From: Labyrinthula sp. Ha | Lineage: Eukaryota > Sar > Bigyra > Labyrinthulida > Labyrinthulaceae | Length of the DNA stretch: 64,000 bases | Assembly (NCBI GenBank): GCA_015227615.1 | Contig: JAALGZ010000001.1 | Coordinates: 1,674,001 to 1,738,000, forward strand | Direction of reading: 5' to 3' | Shown: one piece after another, positions 1 to 10,600 of the stretch | Layout of the letters: each line of letters begins with the position of its first letter | Numbering within the stretch: position 1 is the stretch's first letter | Notes under the pieces: generated by a model | The model's database searches: none | The model's input: the letters and a program-made list of their open reading frames with translations, nothing else | Told to the model about the DNA's origin: nothing | Program-made: the position numbers and the translations under genes

Positions 1-1648
1 AATTCGTTGCCTCTTTGATACGATGAAATGTTTTAATAAACCTACACTTCGAGAAAGCACAAGTTACAAGTACAAAACCCACTTTAGCAGTTTTGGATCG
101 CTTAAGTTTGACCGTATCCGCATAGAGTATGTCAAGAGGTCTTGTTGGATTGTAAGTTTTGGTTTTGAATAATGGATTTCTTGTTTGCTTCGTTCTTGAG
201 CAAACTTCACAGAACCAGTTATTGGGTATATTCACGATTGGCAACTTGTATTGTTTCAATGTCTTTAAAAGCGACTCTTTAGAACAATGGCCAAAGAGTC
301 TGTGCCAGTTTTCTAACTCTTGAATACTATTTGTACTTATATTTCCTTCTAGTATTTGATATAATCTATTTTTTCTGAAAGCTAAAAATGCTTCTTTATT
401 TCCCTTTTTGATAATAAATTTTTCGTCTTTAAATTCCACTATATATCCTTGGTCTATTAATTGTGTAATAGATAATAGTGCAGTTTTGCTCTCTGTTTTA
501 AGTATATATACGTTTTTAACAGTCACTGGTCTATTTTTATGGTTAATAATGGTTAAATCTTCTACTTTGTTAATTTTTGTGCTACTATTTATAGTTTTTC
601 CAAGTTGTTCAGGGATATTTCTAATATTATGCATATTCTGTTCGTAATGATGCGATACTACGTGAGCACTCGCACCGGAATCTAGTAATACGCCATTGTC
701 ATTCAATGAAACGTTATGAAAAGAAACCACATTAGTTGAAAAGTTGTATCTTGAATTCTGCGATACTGTGCTGCGTGATTCGGAATACTCCGTTCTCGTA
801 TCATCTTGGGCCTGTGAGGATGTGTCTTGAAAGGTACTTGTATGAATTTTCTCTTTCTGTTTAGATCTACACCTTGAATGATGATGTCCTTCCCTTTTAC
901 AAGAAGCACAGATTTGTTTTCTACATTCAATGGCCGAATGATTATTCATTCTACATCTTGGGCACCATTTTTTCTTCTTGGCCATAAATTGCTTATTTTT
1001 ATTGTTGTTGGAAGTCTTTTTACGGTCCTGTTCCTCCGCTAAAATCAGCAACTTTCTAAATAAAACCTCATATGTATGGGTATCTGGACTGATTTCTCTT
1101 GCTACTTTCAAAGTTAAAACCTCCGGATGTGGCACTATTTTTAGAAGTTTGGATATTTGTTTTTTGATAGATATTACGCCACCGATCCTTAAATACCTCT
1201 TGAGGTTCCTGTCGTAATCCAAGACCTTATCTTCAAGGGATGTTCCTGATGGTTGATCTATTGACTCTAAGAGCTTTTCCATCTCCTCCTCTGGCCTCCT
1301 CTCATATAAAGACGCTAGTTTATTCCATATTTCCAGTGTTGTCTCTAGATCTGAGACGCGCTCTAGGAGATCGTCCGAGAGGTGAACGTAAATGAGGTAT
1401 TTAGCTTCACCTTCTCGGGCGTATCTTGCTCGAGTTGCCGAACTGGGCCCTCCAGTCTGAGATGTGCTGGGATTAGAATTGTCATTATTAGTTGAAGTAC
1501 TCGAGTTAGAAAATAAAGAACTTGTAGCTGGTGCAGTTGGATCTATGAGGCCCCAAAGTCCTTTAAACTGAAGGAGGGCTTTCATCTTCAACTTCCAAGA
1601 AACGTACTGTTCTTTCTTATCAAGTTTCCAGTTGTCGTGGGAGTTCAT
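1..1648 (-). CDS. copia-1 Gag-protease-integrase polyprotein (partial)
   Basis: This is the Gag-Pol reading frame of a copia element, starting at an ATG at 1648 and still open at the window edge (549 codons seen). In order it shows a Gag region (opening MNSHDNWKLDKKEQYVSWKL), a cysteine/histidine knuckle (CRKQICASCKREGHHHSRC, about 870-930), a protease motif DSGASAHV (about 670-690), and the GAG-pre-integrase region with the HCSKES and CEVCSRTK zinc-binding residues (about 200-290), followed by the beginning of the integrase core. In copia elements the polyprotein continues with integrase, RT and RNase H, which would lie to the left of the window. Confidence 0.85.
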   Translation of the reverse strand, partial: MNSHDNWKLDKKEQYVSWKLKMKALLQFKGLWGLIDPTAPATSSLFSNSSTSTNNDNSNPSTSQTGGPSSATRARYAREGEAKYLIYVHLSDDLLERVSDLETTLEIWNKLASLYERRPEEEMEKLLESIDQPSGTSLEDKVLDYDRNLKRYLRIGGVISIKKQISKLLKIVPHPEVLTLKVAREISPDTHTYEVLFRKLLILAEEQDRKKTSNNNKNKQFMAKKKKWCPRCRMNNHSAIECRKQICASCKREGHHHSRCRSKQKEKIHTSTFQDTSSQAQDDTRTEYSESRSTVSQNSRYNFSTNVVSFHNVSLNDNGVLLDSGASAHVVSHHYEQNMHNIRNIPEQLGKTINSSTKINKVEDLTIINHKNRPVTVKNVYILKTESKTALLSITQLIDQGYIVEFKDEKFIIKKGNKEAFLAFRKNRLYQILEGNISTNSIQELENWHRLFGHCSKESLLKTLKQYKLPIVNIPNNWFCEVCSRTKQTRNPLFKTKTYNPTRPLDILYADTVKLKRSKTAKVGFVLVTCAFSKCRFIKTFHRIKEATN

Positions 1649-1687
1649 TCTCTTGTATTTATTTCTTAAGTGTGTCAAAAAGTTGGT

Positions 1688-1701
1688 TTCGGCTGTTAAC
1701 C
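1688..1701 (-). promoter_or_regulatory. copia-1 primer-binding site, tRNA-Asn anticodon-arm type
   Basis: The plus strand here reads TTCGGCTGTTAACC, abutting the LTR. I recognise this as the anticodon stem-loop sequence of animal-type tRNA-Asn(GUU), whose loop is CUGUUAA. The element RNA (minus strand) would therefore pair with an internal segment of that tRNA. Copia of Drosophila is known to prime from a 5' half of initiator tRNA-Met, so an internal site is expected for the family. The tRNA identity here is inferred from memory of tRNA sequences. Confidence 0.7.
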
Positions 1702-1866
1702 TGTTGTTTTGTATTTTGGTGGTTGCTCTGAATACGTTAAGACTTAATATGAAAAAGTGTATGACTATTTCACTAAACGGTATCAACTGTATTTAAGATA
1801 TGTAACTATATTTATATTGTATTCTGTAATATGTATGTAATAGCATATTTATATTTAATAAACTCA
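1702..1866 (-). repeat. 5' LTR of copia-1 (right end approximate)
   Basis: AT-rich sequence between the primer-binding site and the topoisomerase I upstream region. On the plus strand it starts TGTTGTTTTG directly after the primer-binding site, and probably ends near the ACTCA at about 1866. The partner LTR is off-window, so neither the divergence nor the exact end can be measured. Confidence 0.5.
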
Positions 1867-1969
1867 TTTGAGTATCGATATTTTTTCCTCAAACGGCAGC
1901 CCTAATCCATGCATATCTTGGCTTCTAGTTTTCGATATTGCATTACCATGCCTGTTTAGGGATCTTGAA

Positions 1970-4183
1970 ATGAAAAAGAAAAGAACTTCTTCAGACATCT
2001 CAGAATCCGAAGACGATAACTTGCCAATCGCGGAATTCAGCAGAACCCGTGTTCGTCGAAGTAGCAGTAGTAACAAAATAAACTATAAAGAGCCGGATTC
2101 AGATTCAGAAATAACAGATTCTGAAGGCGAAACAACCAGGAAAAAACAAAAGAAAGTGACGAAAGCTAACAAAAAAGCACCTAAGAAAACAGCTCCAAAA
2201 AAACGTAAGCTATCACTTAAAAAACTGCCTAAAACAAAGAAACCGAAAATAACAAAACAGAAAAAAAAACCGAAACCAAAAGTTCTCACAGCAACCAAGA
2301 AGCTTGATCTTGCAATGCAAGCTTACAAGTGGTGGGAGCACGAAACAGCAAACAAATCCATGCCAGAGGATTGGAAATGGGAAAAATTAGAGCACAATGG
2401 GATAATGTTTCCTCCTCACTTTGAACCGAAACTTGATAAGTTGAACATAAATTTATTCTATGATGGAGAAGTTGTAAAATTAAATCAAGAAGCGGAAGAA
2501 CTTGCATGGCTTTATGCACTTGTTCCTGTTGAAAGTCAGCAATTGGCAATTCCAGAAGTCGCAAAAGTATTCAATAAAAACTTTTTCCGAGATTTTCGAT
2601 CTATTTTAAATCCTGATTTAAAGAAAAAAATAAAATCATTCTCGGGACTAGATTTTTCAGAAATAAGAGATTGGCTTAAAAAGGAAAAAGAAGAAAGGCT
2701 GGAAAAAACAAAAGAAGAAAAATTAAGAATAAAAGAGGAGAATGAACAGTTGAAGGTAAAATATAGTTTCGGTTTTGTTGATGGGTTTATTCAAAGAGTA
2801 GGAAACGTTATGGTTGAACCACCTGGTTTATTTCGTGGAAGGGGAGTTCATCCTAAAACTGGAACCTTTAAGCACCGAGTCTATCCTGAGCAAGTTACTG
2901 TAAATATTGGTGAGGATGAAATTGTTCCTCCCTGTCCTTTGGATGGACATTCTTGGGGCACAATTGTTCATAAGCACGATGTTACTTGGTTAGCGTATTG
3001 GAAAGAGAATGTTTTAGGAAATTATAAATATGTTTGGTTAGCTGGCTCTTCCGGTTTTAAAGGAAAAGCGGATCGAGACAAATATGAAAAAGCAAGAAGG
3101 TTGAAAAATTGTATCGGGAAAATTCGAGAAGACTATGAACGAAACTTGAAATCTAAAGATTTGAGATCTGCGCAGATTGCGACAGCTATGTGGGTTATAG
3201 ATAGACTAGCATTGAGAGTTGGGCATGAGAAGGATGATGATGAAGCTGATACAGTTGGATGTTGTTCATTAAGAGTAGAACACATTAAATTAAAAGAAGG
3301 GAAAATTTTGGTGCTGGATTTTTTGGGTAAAGATTCGATGCGGCATTTTCAAGAATATAATTTGGTTGAAAAATATGGAGATGTTGGAAAAAAAGTGTTT
3401 GAAAATTTTGAAAGTTTTTGTAAAGGAAGAAAACCACATGAAGATGTTTTTCATTTAGCCGAACCTACAAGATTAAATGATCATTTAAAAAGCTTAATGC
3501 CTGGATTAAGCGCAAAAGTTTTTAGAACTTACAATGCAAGTTCAACTTTGGAAGAATGTTTACCTCATAAAATCAAATCCGGAGTTTCTGTTCACAAAAA
3601 AATGCTCTTGTATAATGCAGCAAATCGCGAGGTTGCATTACTGTGTAATCATCAAAGAACAGTTTCTAAGGCAACGGAAAAATCTTTAGCAAATCTAGAT
3701 GATTCCATTACTCATTTGAAAAGGCAATTAAAAGAATTAAAGAGCTATTTATCAAAAAGAAAAAAAGGAGAAAATATTATTTTAAAAGATGAAGAAAAAT
3801 TTGTGAAGATGGAGAATTCTTTAAACAAGAAGTTTAATACTGAAAAAAAGAAAGCAACAAAAGAATATAAAGAGGCGCTTCGGGCATTTCAAATCGAAAA
3901 AAGAAAAGCAAACCATATGTTTACACGACAGCCCTCTGTTGCGAATTTGCAAACTAGAATTGGTAATTGGAAGAAAAAACTTGATAATCAAATATTGGTA
4001 AAGAAAAATAAAGACGATAATAAAACAGTAGCCTTAACAACAAGTAAGGTTAACTATATGGATCCCAGAATATCAGTTGCATGGGCCAAAAGAAATGACG
4101 TCCCAATCGAGAAAATATTTACGGCAGTTTTGAGGGATAAATTTCCTTGGGCAATGAGCGAATCTACTGAATATAAGTTCTAA
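1970..4183 (+). CDS. TOP1: DNA topoisomerase I (type IB)
   Basis: Type IB topoisomerase: relaxes supercoils in the nucleus by cutting one strand through a 3'-phosphotyrosine link. The frame is open from 1868, but I prefer the ATG at 1970 (737 aa; human TOP1 is 765), because the charged, lysine-rich N-terminal domain starts there and the preceding 34 codons are hydrophobic and unlike the family. Order: basic/acidic N-terminal tail with nuclear-localisation-like KK runs, a core beginning near KWWEHE, a coiled linker (about 570-670), then the C-terminal domain. All five catalytic positions known for human are present: Arg in LALRVG, Lys in FLGKDS, Arg in KVFRTYN, His in LCNHQR and the active Tyr in NYMDPR (residue 696 from this start). 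It ends with EYKF, as family members do. No introns. Its last 20 bp overlap the 3' end of the convergent gene. Confidence 0.97.
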   Translation: MKKKRTSSDISESEDDNLPIAEFSRTRVRRSSSSNKINYKEPDSDSEITDSEGETTRKKQKKVTKANKKAPKKTAPKKRKLSLKKLPKTKKPKITKQKKKPKPKVLTATKKLDLAMQAYKWWEHETANKSMPEDWKWEKLEHNGIMFPPHFEPKLDKLNINLFYDGEVVKLNQEAEELAWLYALVPVESQQLAIPEVAKVFNKNFFRDFRSILNPDLKKKIKSFSGLDFSEIRDWLKKEKEERLEKTKEEKLRIKEENEQLKVKYSFGFVDGFIQRVGNVMVEPPGLFRGRGVHPKTGTFKHRVYPEQVTVNIGEDEIVPPCPLDGHSWGTIVHKHDVTWLAYWKENVLGNYKYVWLAGSSGFKGKADRDKYEKARRLKNCIGKIREDYERNLKSKDLRSAQIATAMWVIDRLALRVGHEKDDDEADTVGCCSLRVEHIKLKEGKILVLDFLGKDSMRHFQEYNLVEKYGDVGKKVFENFESFCKGRKPHEDVFHLAEPTRLNDHLKSLMPGLSAKVFRTYNASSTLEECLPHKIKSGVSVHKKMLLYNAANREVALLCNHQRTVSKATEKSLANLDDSITHLKRQLKELKSYLSKRKKGENIILKDEEKFVKMENSLNKKFNTEKKKATKEYKEALRAFQIEKRKANHMFTRQPSVANLQTRIGNWKKKLDNQILVKKNKDDNKTVALTTSKVNYMDPRISVAWAKRNDVPIEKIFTAVLRDKFPWAMSESTEYKF

Positions 4184-4667
4184 AGATGAAAGTAGTCAGC
4201 AGTATAGCACTTGTAAGGATAAACCCTTCTATTGAAATAACAGGGTATATGAATTTTCCTTCTTCTGTTACTTTTCTACAAAGCAAATCATCTTCTTTTT
4301 CTACAAATTCATTTTCATACCGTCCAACACATACATAATACCCAAAAGGGAAATAACGTAGTCTCATTGGATTGTGCAAGTCACCACAGCCAATAATAAT
4401 CCTTTCTCCGTTTACCTTCTTTTCTTCAACAGTTATGTTTGTTATTGAGTGAACCGTTGAGTGGTGAAAACTCATTGATTGTTTCAGCCAAGGTAAAATA
4501 GTAGAGAGAGTACCTGCGTTCCCAATATTGAGGCCGAAGAAGAATATTTTATAGTTAAATTCAACATTTGATGTAAAAAGTTGCTGGAAAGCTGTCCAGT
4601 TCTCTGTATCTACATACCTTGCATATTGGGCAAAAAACGTTTCAACTTTGCGTTGGTTCGATTCCAT
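4164..4667 (-). CDS. SnoaL/NTF2-like protein with C-terminal membrane segment
   Basis: A 167-residue protein whose first about 130 residues fit the SnoaL-like/NTF2-like fold. The opening helix (FFAQYARYVDTENWTAFQQL), followed by FTSNVEFNY, matches the SnoaL_4 pattern in which a small alpha+beta barrel binds a hydrophobic ligand or acts as an enzyme. Residues about 138-165 are strongly hydrophobic (YPVISIEGFILTSAILLTTF), a likely tail anchor with only a few residues after it. The actual substrate is unknown. It converges on TOP1, with a 20-bp overlap of the two coding 3' ends, and is divergent from SSNA1 with 147 bp between start codons. No introns. Confidence 0.7.
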   Translation of the reverse strand: MESNQRKVETFFAQYARYVDTENWTAFQQLFTSNVEFNYKIFFFGLNIGNAGTLSTILPWLKQSMSFHHSTVHSITNITVEEKKVNGERIIIGCGDLHNPMRLRYFPFGYYVCVGRYENEFVEKEDDLLCRKVTEEGKFIYPVISIEGFILTSAILLTTFIFRTYIQ

Positions 4668-4814
4668 TTCTTATTCTCGTAGAAAGTATAGTAGGAAATG
4701 GATCGAAAATCAGAACCGATATTACGATGTTCTTATTCTGAATATGGAAACAATTATTGCCCAAAATTATTTAGATACTTTTAGAACAAGACGATAAAAG
4801 AAAGAAGAAAAAAG
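4668..4814. promoter_or_regulatory. bidirectional promoter region, SnoaL-like / SSNA1
   Basis: This 147-bp gap is the only space between two divergent start codons, so it must hold both promoters. It contains TTGCCCAAAA at 4757-4766, the reverse complement of a 10-mer (TTTTGGGCAA) that recurs upstream of other genes in the window. No clear TATA box is seen. A purine-rich stretch directly precedes the SSNA1 ATG. Confidence 0.55.
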
Positions 4815-5135
4815 ATGGCTTCTGGAAACCTAGAAAATTATAACGCTGAGCTGATTCGGTGCATAGAAGAACTTAGAGGAAAAAGAGAAGAACTTAACCA
4901 TACAATTTTACGGGAAGAAGAGGAGAAAGCCAAAATCCAGAAGGATTTGAGTGTTCTTACTGACCGTCTTGGGAAACTGAATGAAAATTTGGCAAAGAGA
5001 CAACAGGCAAAGCTGGAATATGATAGAACAATTGAAGAGACCGAGCAGGCGTATATGAAAATAATGGAAAGCTCTCAGACACTGCTTCATGTTTTGAAGA
5101 GAGAATCTGCGAGTTTAACGAAAAAGAGAGGCTAG
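4815..5135 (+). CDS. SSNA1: SSNA1/DIP13-type microtubule and basal-body protein
   Basis: A 106-residue, almost entirely coiled-coil protein. It matches the SSNA1 (NA14, DIP13) family: a short opening NLENYNAELIRCIEELRGKR, then continuous heptads ending in ESASLTKKRG. Human SSNA1 is 119 aa. Family members form fibrils that bind and branch microtubules, and locate to centrioles, basal bodies and axonemes, so the gene hints at a flagellated or centriole-bearing lineage. The start is the first ATG after a purine-rich leader (AAAAAAGATGG). Single exon; divergent from the SnoaL-like gene. Confidence 0.88.
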   Translation: MASGNLENYNAELIRCIEELRGKREELNHTILREEEEKAKIQKDLSVLTDRLGKLNENLAKRQQAKLEYDRTIEETEQAYMKIMESSQTLLHVLKRESASLTKKRG

Positions 5136-6296
5136 TCATCTTTGTGAATACGCGAACACAGTTTATGTAGAAATTAAAATAATAAAAATACTTAGACTTG
5201 CACCAGCCTGGTTTGTCTAATTCAAAGTATCAAAGGTTCATATGGTTTGAGAGCAACTTAAAACATTGGGCCGAAACTTGCATACACCTGGCAATAAGCA
5301 ATCTAAGAAATTCAATTTACTAAAGTTAAGTTAAGTTGAGCAGCTTTGATGAAGGTAGAGTGCATCTGAAGTTGATATGATCACTTTGCTTTAACTAAGA
5401 AGCCGTTTTTATGTGGTAGAGAGTAATGCCATCTTGTGTTTTAGGTGGAAATTATTTACTTCGCGTGAACATGCAGATGGCAGAAATGAAATCTCCTTGG
5501 AAAATACCAAGATTGATGTTGCAGATAAATCAAAATTTATATCGGTTAGATTGAATAAAAATGTAATAGATCCAGAGCAGAATACATTTTTAATTTTTTA
5601 TTACAGTTTTTCTCTCGGCTCTTCATTTACAGGATGAATTTCTCAGACTTAGTGTAACCCACGACGTTTTCTCTGTTACTTTGCAGAGACATTTAGGATT
5701 TCTTTTTCTAACTCATTTTAACTACATTTTTTTGCCCACTTACATATGACACAGAACATTCTTGTTTAGTTTCGTCATGGCATTCTTTCTAATCCGGAGC
5801 TATAAAAACAATTATCAATAAATCAAGCTCTACTGGAACGTGCTACAAACAGTCCACTTTTGCCGATAAAATCAGTATTCTAGAGTGATTATTTTCTTGG
5901 TTTTGAAGTAATCAAGATCGACTGGAAGTTCGAAGTAAGTATTTGGTCAAACTTGTATTTAGCCCTCTCATTTTCAAGATCTTAAGTTGCAAGCAAAAGG
6001 AACCTGTTTGCGGGGGTAAGGTAAGAGATCTTTTAGAGGAAAACAGCTAGTTACACCTGCCGAAACAATAAGTTCATTATAAGATTCATCAGTGATCAAA
6101 AAGAAACCATAACTAAAGATTTTGAAACAATTAAGTTTAAACTAAGAGGTTTAAAAAAACTTAAGAGTAAAAGGTTACAATGAAACCCTAGTAAACCACT
6201 GTTTTCACAAATTCTAACTGTCATAGGGTGCATTAAGTGTACTGTCACATGCTATGAAAAATCTTTGATACAGTTCTTCGAGAACGTAAACAACGA
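5136..6296. other. noncoding, no gene seen
   Basis: AT-rich sequence between SSNA1 and the chromovirus LTR. The only open frame (about 5413-5637) has no recognisable family and no conserved-looking composition. It would include the SSNA1 polyadenylation region. Confidence 0.5.
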
Positions 6297-6300
6297 CACC

Positions 6301-6601
6301 TGTATCAATTTGAAGTTTAGTGTTTAAGTATTTCATAAGTAGTTTTATGTAAATATGATTGGGTAGATGATATAAAATGATTGGGTACACACTGTGTCAG
6401 GATAGGCCAAAGTTAAGAATTAATTAAGAAAAACCAACAAAGAAGAGAATAAAAAGGAAATACTCAGAACTCCAGTGAATAACCAAGAGAGGGAAGAAAC
6501 AGAATACCAGACACCAAGATATCATGTTGCAAGACATTACAGAACCTTCGTACACGTGCACAAGACATCGGTTAGGAGATCAAGATACCCAAACCGTTCC
6601 A
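6301..6601 (+). repeat. 5' LTR of chromovirus
   Basis: Begins TGTATCAAT and ends GTTCCA. The matching 3' copy is at 26316-26616. The 4 bp before it (CACC, 6297-6300) equal the 4 bp after the 3' LTR. The sequence following it contains the palindrome TTGAAATTTCAA, and I find no ordinary tRNA 3'-end primer site there. Confidence 0.93.
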
Positions 6602-7110
6602 TTGAAATTTCAAAGGTAAAGCCACAAGAAGGATGGCAGAGTCCAGGCAGGAAAGGATACAAAGGAGGAAAGAAATTGTTTATTTCGGAAAGCTCCTTCT
6701 CACAATTAAGAATTAAAACACGAAAAACAAGTCAAACTATTAACGGCTGAAGTGATGCCTCTGTCAGATGTATTCACAGCTGTGGAGCTACCAGACAGAG
6801 TAACCAGTTTCACATACCCTAACTGTAATCACAGGTAACTGCAGAAGTTATTCTACTATCTGTATCAACTTGGAGTTTCCATAACAACATGATTTGCAAC
6901 TTAAGATAGGTAAGAAGTTCTACCGAAATCGTGTGCCAAGCTGGCGACCCGGCAAGAGGAAAAGGAAACCAAACATTAACAACATCTATCCGAAGTTCTC
7001 CACAAGAATTAACCAAAGTGCCAAGCTGAACCAGCTCAGACTATGCCCAAGATATGCACAAAACGAAATACCGTGAATCAGAAAATTAACTCATGTGTTA
7101 ATTTCCAACA

Positions 7111-7572
7111 GAAATAAGAAGCAAGTTTGAAGAGGAAGAAGACACAACAAGAAGAGAGGAAGAAATCGCTGAGCTGTTTGATCCTTCCTCCCCCGAGGAA
7201 GAGGAAGGCGAAAACAGCGAAGGACGGAATGAAGAGATTGCGTCCGATGGCGAAGGACGGAATAAGGAAGTTGCGACCGGCAAAGTTCGAAATGAAGAGG
7301 TTGTGGCCGACAACGAAGGTCGGAATGAGGAGGCCGAACCCGACGGAGGGCTGAGTTCGGCGCCGAGTGAAAATGTCGAACAAGTAGCCAGCGCCGGCGC
7401 AAAAGAGAACATAACTCCAACAAATGAGGATGGCGCGGCCGAGGAGGCGCGTCACATCGAGGTGGTGGCAACGGGTCTGGATAGCCCTGAGCGAGATGTG
7501 GCGGCCGGAGGGGCCAACATATCCACAGTTGATGCGCCGCAACAGGTGGAACGCGAAGATGCGGCAGGAAGT
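7111..7572 (+). other. chromovirus gag region, N-terminal part
   Basis: Acidic, low-complexity N-terminal gag segment. It contains about four imperfect 10-12 residue repeats built on E-G-R-N-E-E (about 7225-7340), then an Ala/Glu-rich stretch. It stops at the copia-3 insertion point, and the gag sequence resumes near 14205. Fossil gag sequence; no separate function is inferred. Confidence 0.6.
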
Positions 7573-7682
7573 TGTTAAGGTAAGTAGTGTGCGTAGTTAG
7601 TTTAGTTTGGTAGTAAGTATTCTGGTACCAACCAGACTTAATACTTAAGAAAAATATAAAACATAAACGAGCTATTCTGACA
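7573..7682 (+). repeat. 5' LTR of copia-3
   Basis: A 110-bp segment TGTTAAGG...CTGACA placed between interrupted chromovirus gag and the primer-binding site. The presumed 5-bp target copy on the left is GAAGT; its partner was lost with the 3' end. Part of it (7616-7637, TATTCTGGTACCAACCAGAC) recurs at about 37441. Confidence 0.65.
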
Positions 7683-7693
7683 GGTTAACAGCC
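7683..7693 (+). promoter_or_regulatory. copia-3 primer-binding site, tRNA-Asn anticodon-arm type
   Basis: GGTTAACAGCC lies directly after the LTR. It is the reverse complement of GGCTGTTAACC, the anticodon loop and flanking stem of tRNA-Asn(GUU), as in the other two copia elements here. Confidence 0.7.
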
Positions 7694-10600
7694 TAAAGAG
7701 CAAATTAAAAATAAAATTACGATACAGATTTCTAGGCAACTACTCAAAAGGACTTGAGACAGTTTGAAAAAGAATTATAAGTAAGTGTAAGAGGGAGTTA
7801 GCAAAAGAAAAGAGTATAAGTTATTATTTTGCGAAGCATAAAGAAACAGTTATATATAATTTTCAACTTCACTTAAAGGTACGGTACTACAAAATAAAAA
7901 CTGCATTACCATAATCATAAATACCAAATGTAACAAATACGAGTATGAAAAACGAAATGAAAGCAGTTAAAGCAAACAATTTACCTAGACTAGGCGAAGA
8001 AAATGTATCTTTCATTCATTGGAAAGATTCGATTCTATCATTTCTTGGAAAGAAGCATTTGAAAGTGTACGTGTTAAGAGATGTAAGAAACCCAATATAT
8101 ATAAAAGCTGATAAATTGTCCTTAGGATTAGAAGTACTTTTTACTGAAGAAGAGATATTTACTAGATTAAAAAAGGAAGTTGAAAATTTTAAGTTTTCAA
8201 AAACAAAAACATATGACTCTGAATCAGTAGATACACCTATGATGTATTTAAAGTTATCTCTAGATGCAACTGTTGTAACTATGGAAAATAAGAAAGTGTT
8301 TCAATTCTTCAGAGATAGAAAGAAATGTATTGAAGCTAAGCTTCAGTATGCAGCTGGAACAGAAGAAGTAAAAACCGTTCTACGTGCAACAGTCACTATG
8401 GACCTCATGCACTATATTAATCAAGAGAAAACAGCTTTTGAATGCTTTACTCAACTATCTTCATATTTTGAAAAAAGTTCAGATAATCAGTTGATCAAGT
8501 CTGAAAGATATTTACAGGAAATAAAGTTTAGCAATATGCAACTGTACTTAAACGAATATAAAAAGATATTCGCTCAATGTCAAACGTATGGTGGAGTTTC
8601 AACTAAAAGTATTGTAGAAAGTTTTATACGAAAGGTTCCTGACAACAAATATGGATCAATGAAGTTTATGTGTTCTGAAGAAGATTTAAATAAAGCAATT
8701 GAATTTTTTGTTAAAGTACAAGAGAAAATGGAACTAAGATTTAATTCGTATGAAGATAAAAATACTTCTATGATACAAAACGACGGCAGAATTAACAAAC
8801 TGAAGTCGAAACCACAAGGAAAGAATATTAAGTGCAAAAGATGCACTGGATGGGGGCACTACAAAGCCCAATGTCCAACACCATACGTTCTATGTTATGG
8901 ATGTGGAAGCAAAGATCATAAATACAACTCGTGTAGGTTCAAAATGATCAAAGTAAATAAAGTGGATATCCTTGAAAATGACTATGATGACTCCAACTCT
9001 CAACCTGAAGATGAAGATAGTGTAGAAAACCGTGAAGCTGAAACATCAATGTATCTAACCAAAGTGGTACAGTTCAGCCCAAAAATCCTAAAAGTTACAG
9101 CTCAAAAGAAAAACGATATCTGCAGGTTGAAAAACGAGTGCATTAACGTCAGAGTAGATGGAGGTGCTTCGAACCACATTATCCCACACAAAAAATTCTT
9201 GAAAGATATTAAGCAGTTAAAAAACATCGAAGTGAGCGGCATTATGTCTTCTCAAACCATTGATACATATTCTGGAACTTTATCTTTACTCCTAGAAAAC
9301 AATATATGTATAAATATCACCAATGTAATAGTTGTTCCTTCACAGAAAGAAACTATTATATCAGAATCAGAACTGCTGGAACAAGGATAGAGCATAAATA
9401 AATCTAATGAAGAATGTGTGATAAAGCATGACAACAGAGCTGTAGCCAGGTTAGCTCAACTGGAATGGCATTTCATACTTCATGCAACAGCAAACTTCAA
9501 ACCCAAACAAGCTGTAGAAATTCTATGTCAAAGTTGAGTAAACAAAGCTGAAGACTTCAAAAGAAACATCAACCACTATCGTTTTGGACACTTAAATAAT
9601 AATATTTTGAAGAAAAACAAAGTAAGTTGTGGGGATCAGAAGTTCTGTATTGGATGCAGCGCAGCAAAGTTATCTAAGAGAAAGAAGAAAAACGCTGTAG
9701 ATCCAGAAACAACAACTTCACTTGTGGCCAGAAGAAAGTTCGAGAAACTTCACGTCGACACGGTTGGTGCTTTCCCTAAAAGTCTAAGAGGATATATGTA
9801 TGCTGTTACAGTAGTAGACTCTTTTACCAACTACATTATGCTCATCCTGACTAAGAAAAAACAGGATATCTCTACATTTCTTATTCAACTTATCAAGAAG
9901 TTAGAAAGGAGATACGAGTTGAAGGTAAAGTGTCTGTTCTCGGATAACGGCTCAGAATTTATGAACCTTCATAAATATGCTAGTATACATGGGATAACGC
10001 TGGAGACTTCAAGCAACTACATGCCAAGTGAAAATGGAAAGGTAGAAAGATATAATCGTTCTATCTTCCACAACACAAAGGCTATGCTTCATCAGGCAAA
10101 CCTTAATATGTCCTTCTGGGCACTAGCAGCGCTGTATTCGACGTTGATCTTGAACTATACAATAAGATTGAGAGAAAAAACTCATACGAACTTGTAACGG
10201 GGAGAAAACCTGACCTCAGCAAGATTATCATGTTTGGGTCTAAGGGATATGTGAAGTCCATAAGAAAGAATAAACACGAGCCAAACAAAAAGGCTATCTT
10301 CCTAGGATATGACACCAGATCCAAAATGTATATAGTATACTTGATCCACAGCGGTCGTCTGTCAACTACAAGAGATGCTGCTTGGGATGAAGTAGGTACT
10401 CTGGTTGCCAATGATTTGCGTTTCCATGAAAGCTTTCAACGTTCAGACGCATACAAAGAAGAAGATAACTCATCGGAAGAAGATAGTGACACGGATCAAG
10501 GGAAGGACGGCGAGACTGAGATACAAGACAATATTGCTAAAGAAAATAAGACAGAAGAGATGAATACCTTATTTCATCCTATTGTATTCGATGAAGTGTC

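Larger units (their letters stand above)
1..1866 (-). mobile_element. Ty1/copia element (copia-1), cut by window edge
   Basis: This is the 5' portion of a copia-type LTR retrotransposon on the minus strand. Reading leftwards from about 1866 it has an LTR, a primer-binding site, gag, a protease region and the start of integrase, and it leaves the window at position 1. The visible coding part looks whole, as one continuous frame. Gag resembles that of the copia at 15159-19474. The right end of the LTR is not pinned down, because the partner LTR and target duplication lie outside the window. The insertion sits about 100 bp upstream of the topoisomerase I start codon, so it may have displaced part of that promoter. 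Confidence 0.85.

Noticed and set aside
6602-6640. tRNA or self-primer site for the chromovirus
   Set aside because: No tRNA 3' end and no complementary stretch of 9 nt or more within the LTR was found by eye; the TTGAAATTTCAA palindrome alone is not enough.
7078-7542. Minus-strand frames opposite the chromovirus gag repeats
   Set aside because: Shadows of the acidic E-G-R-N-E-E repeats on the other strand.
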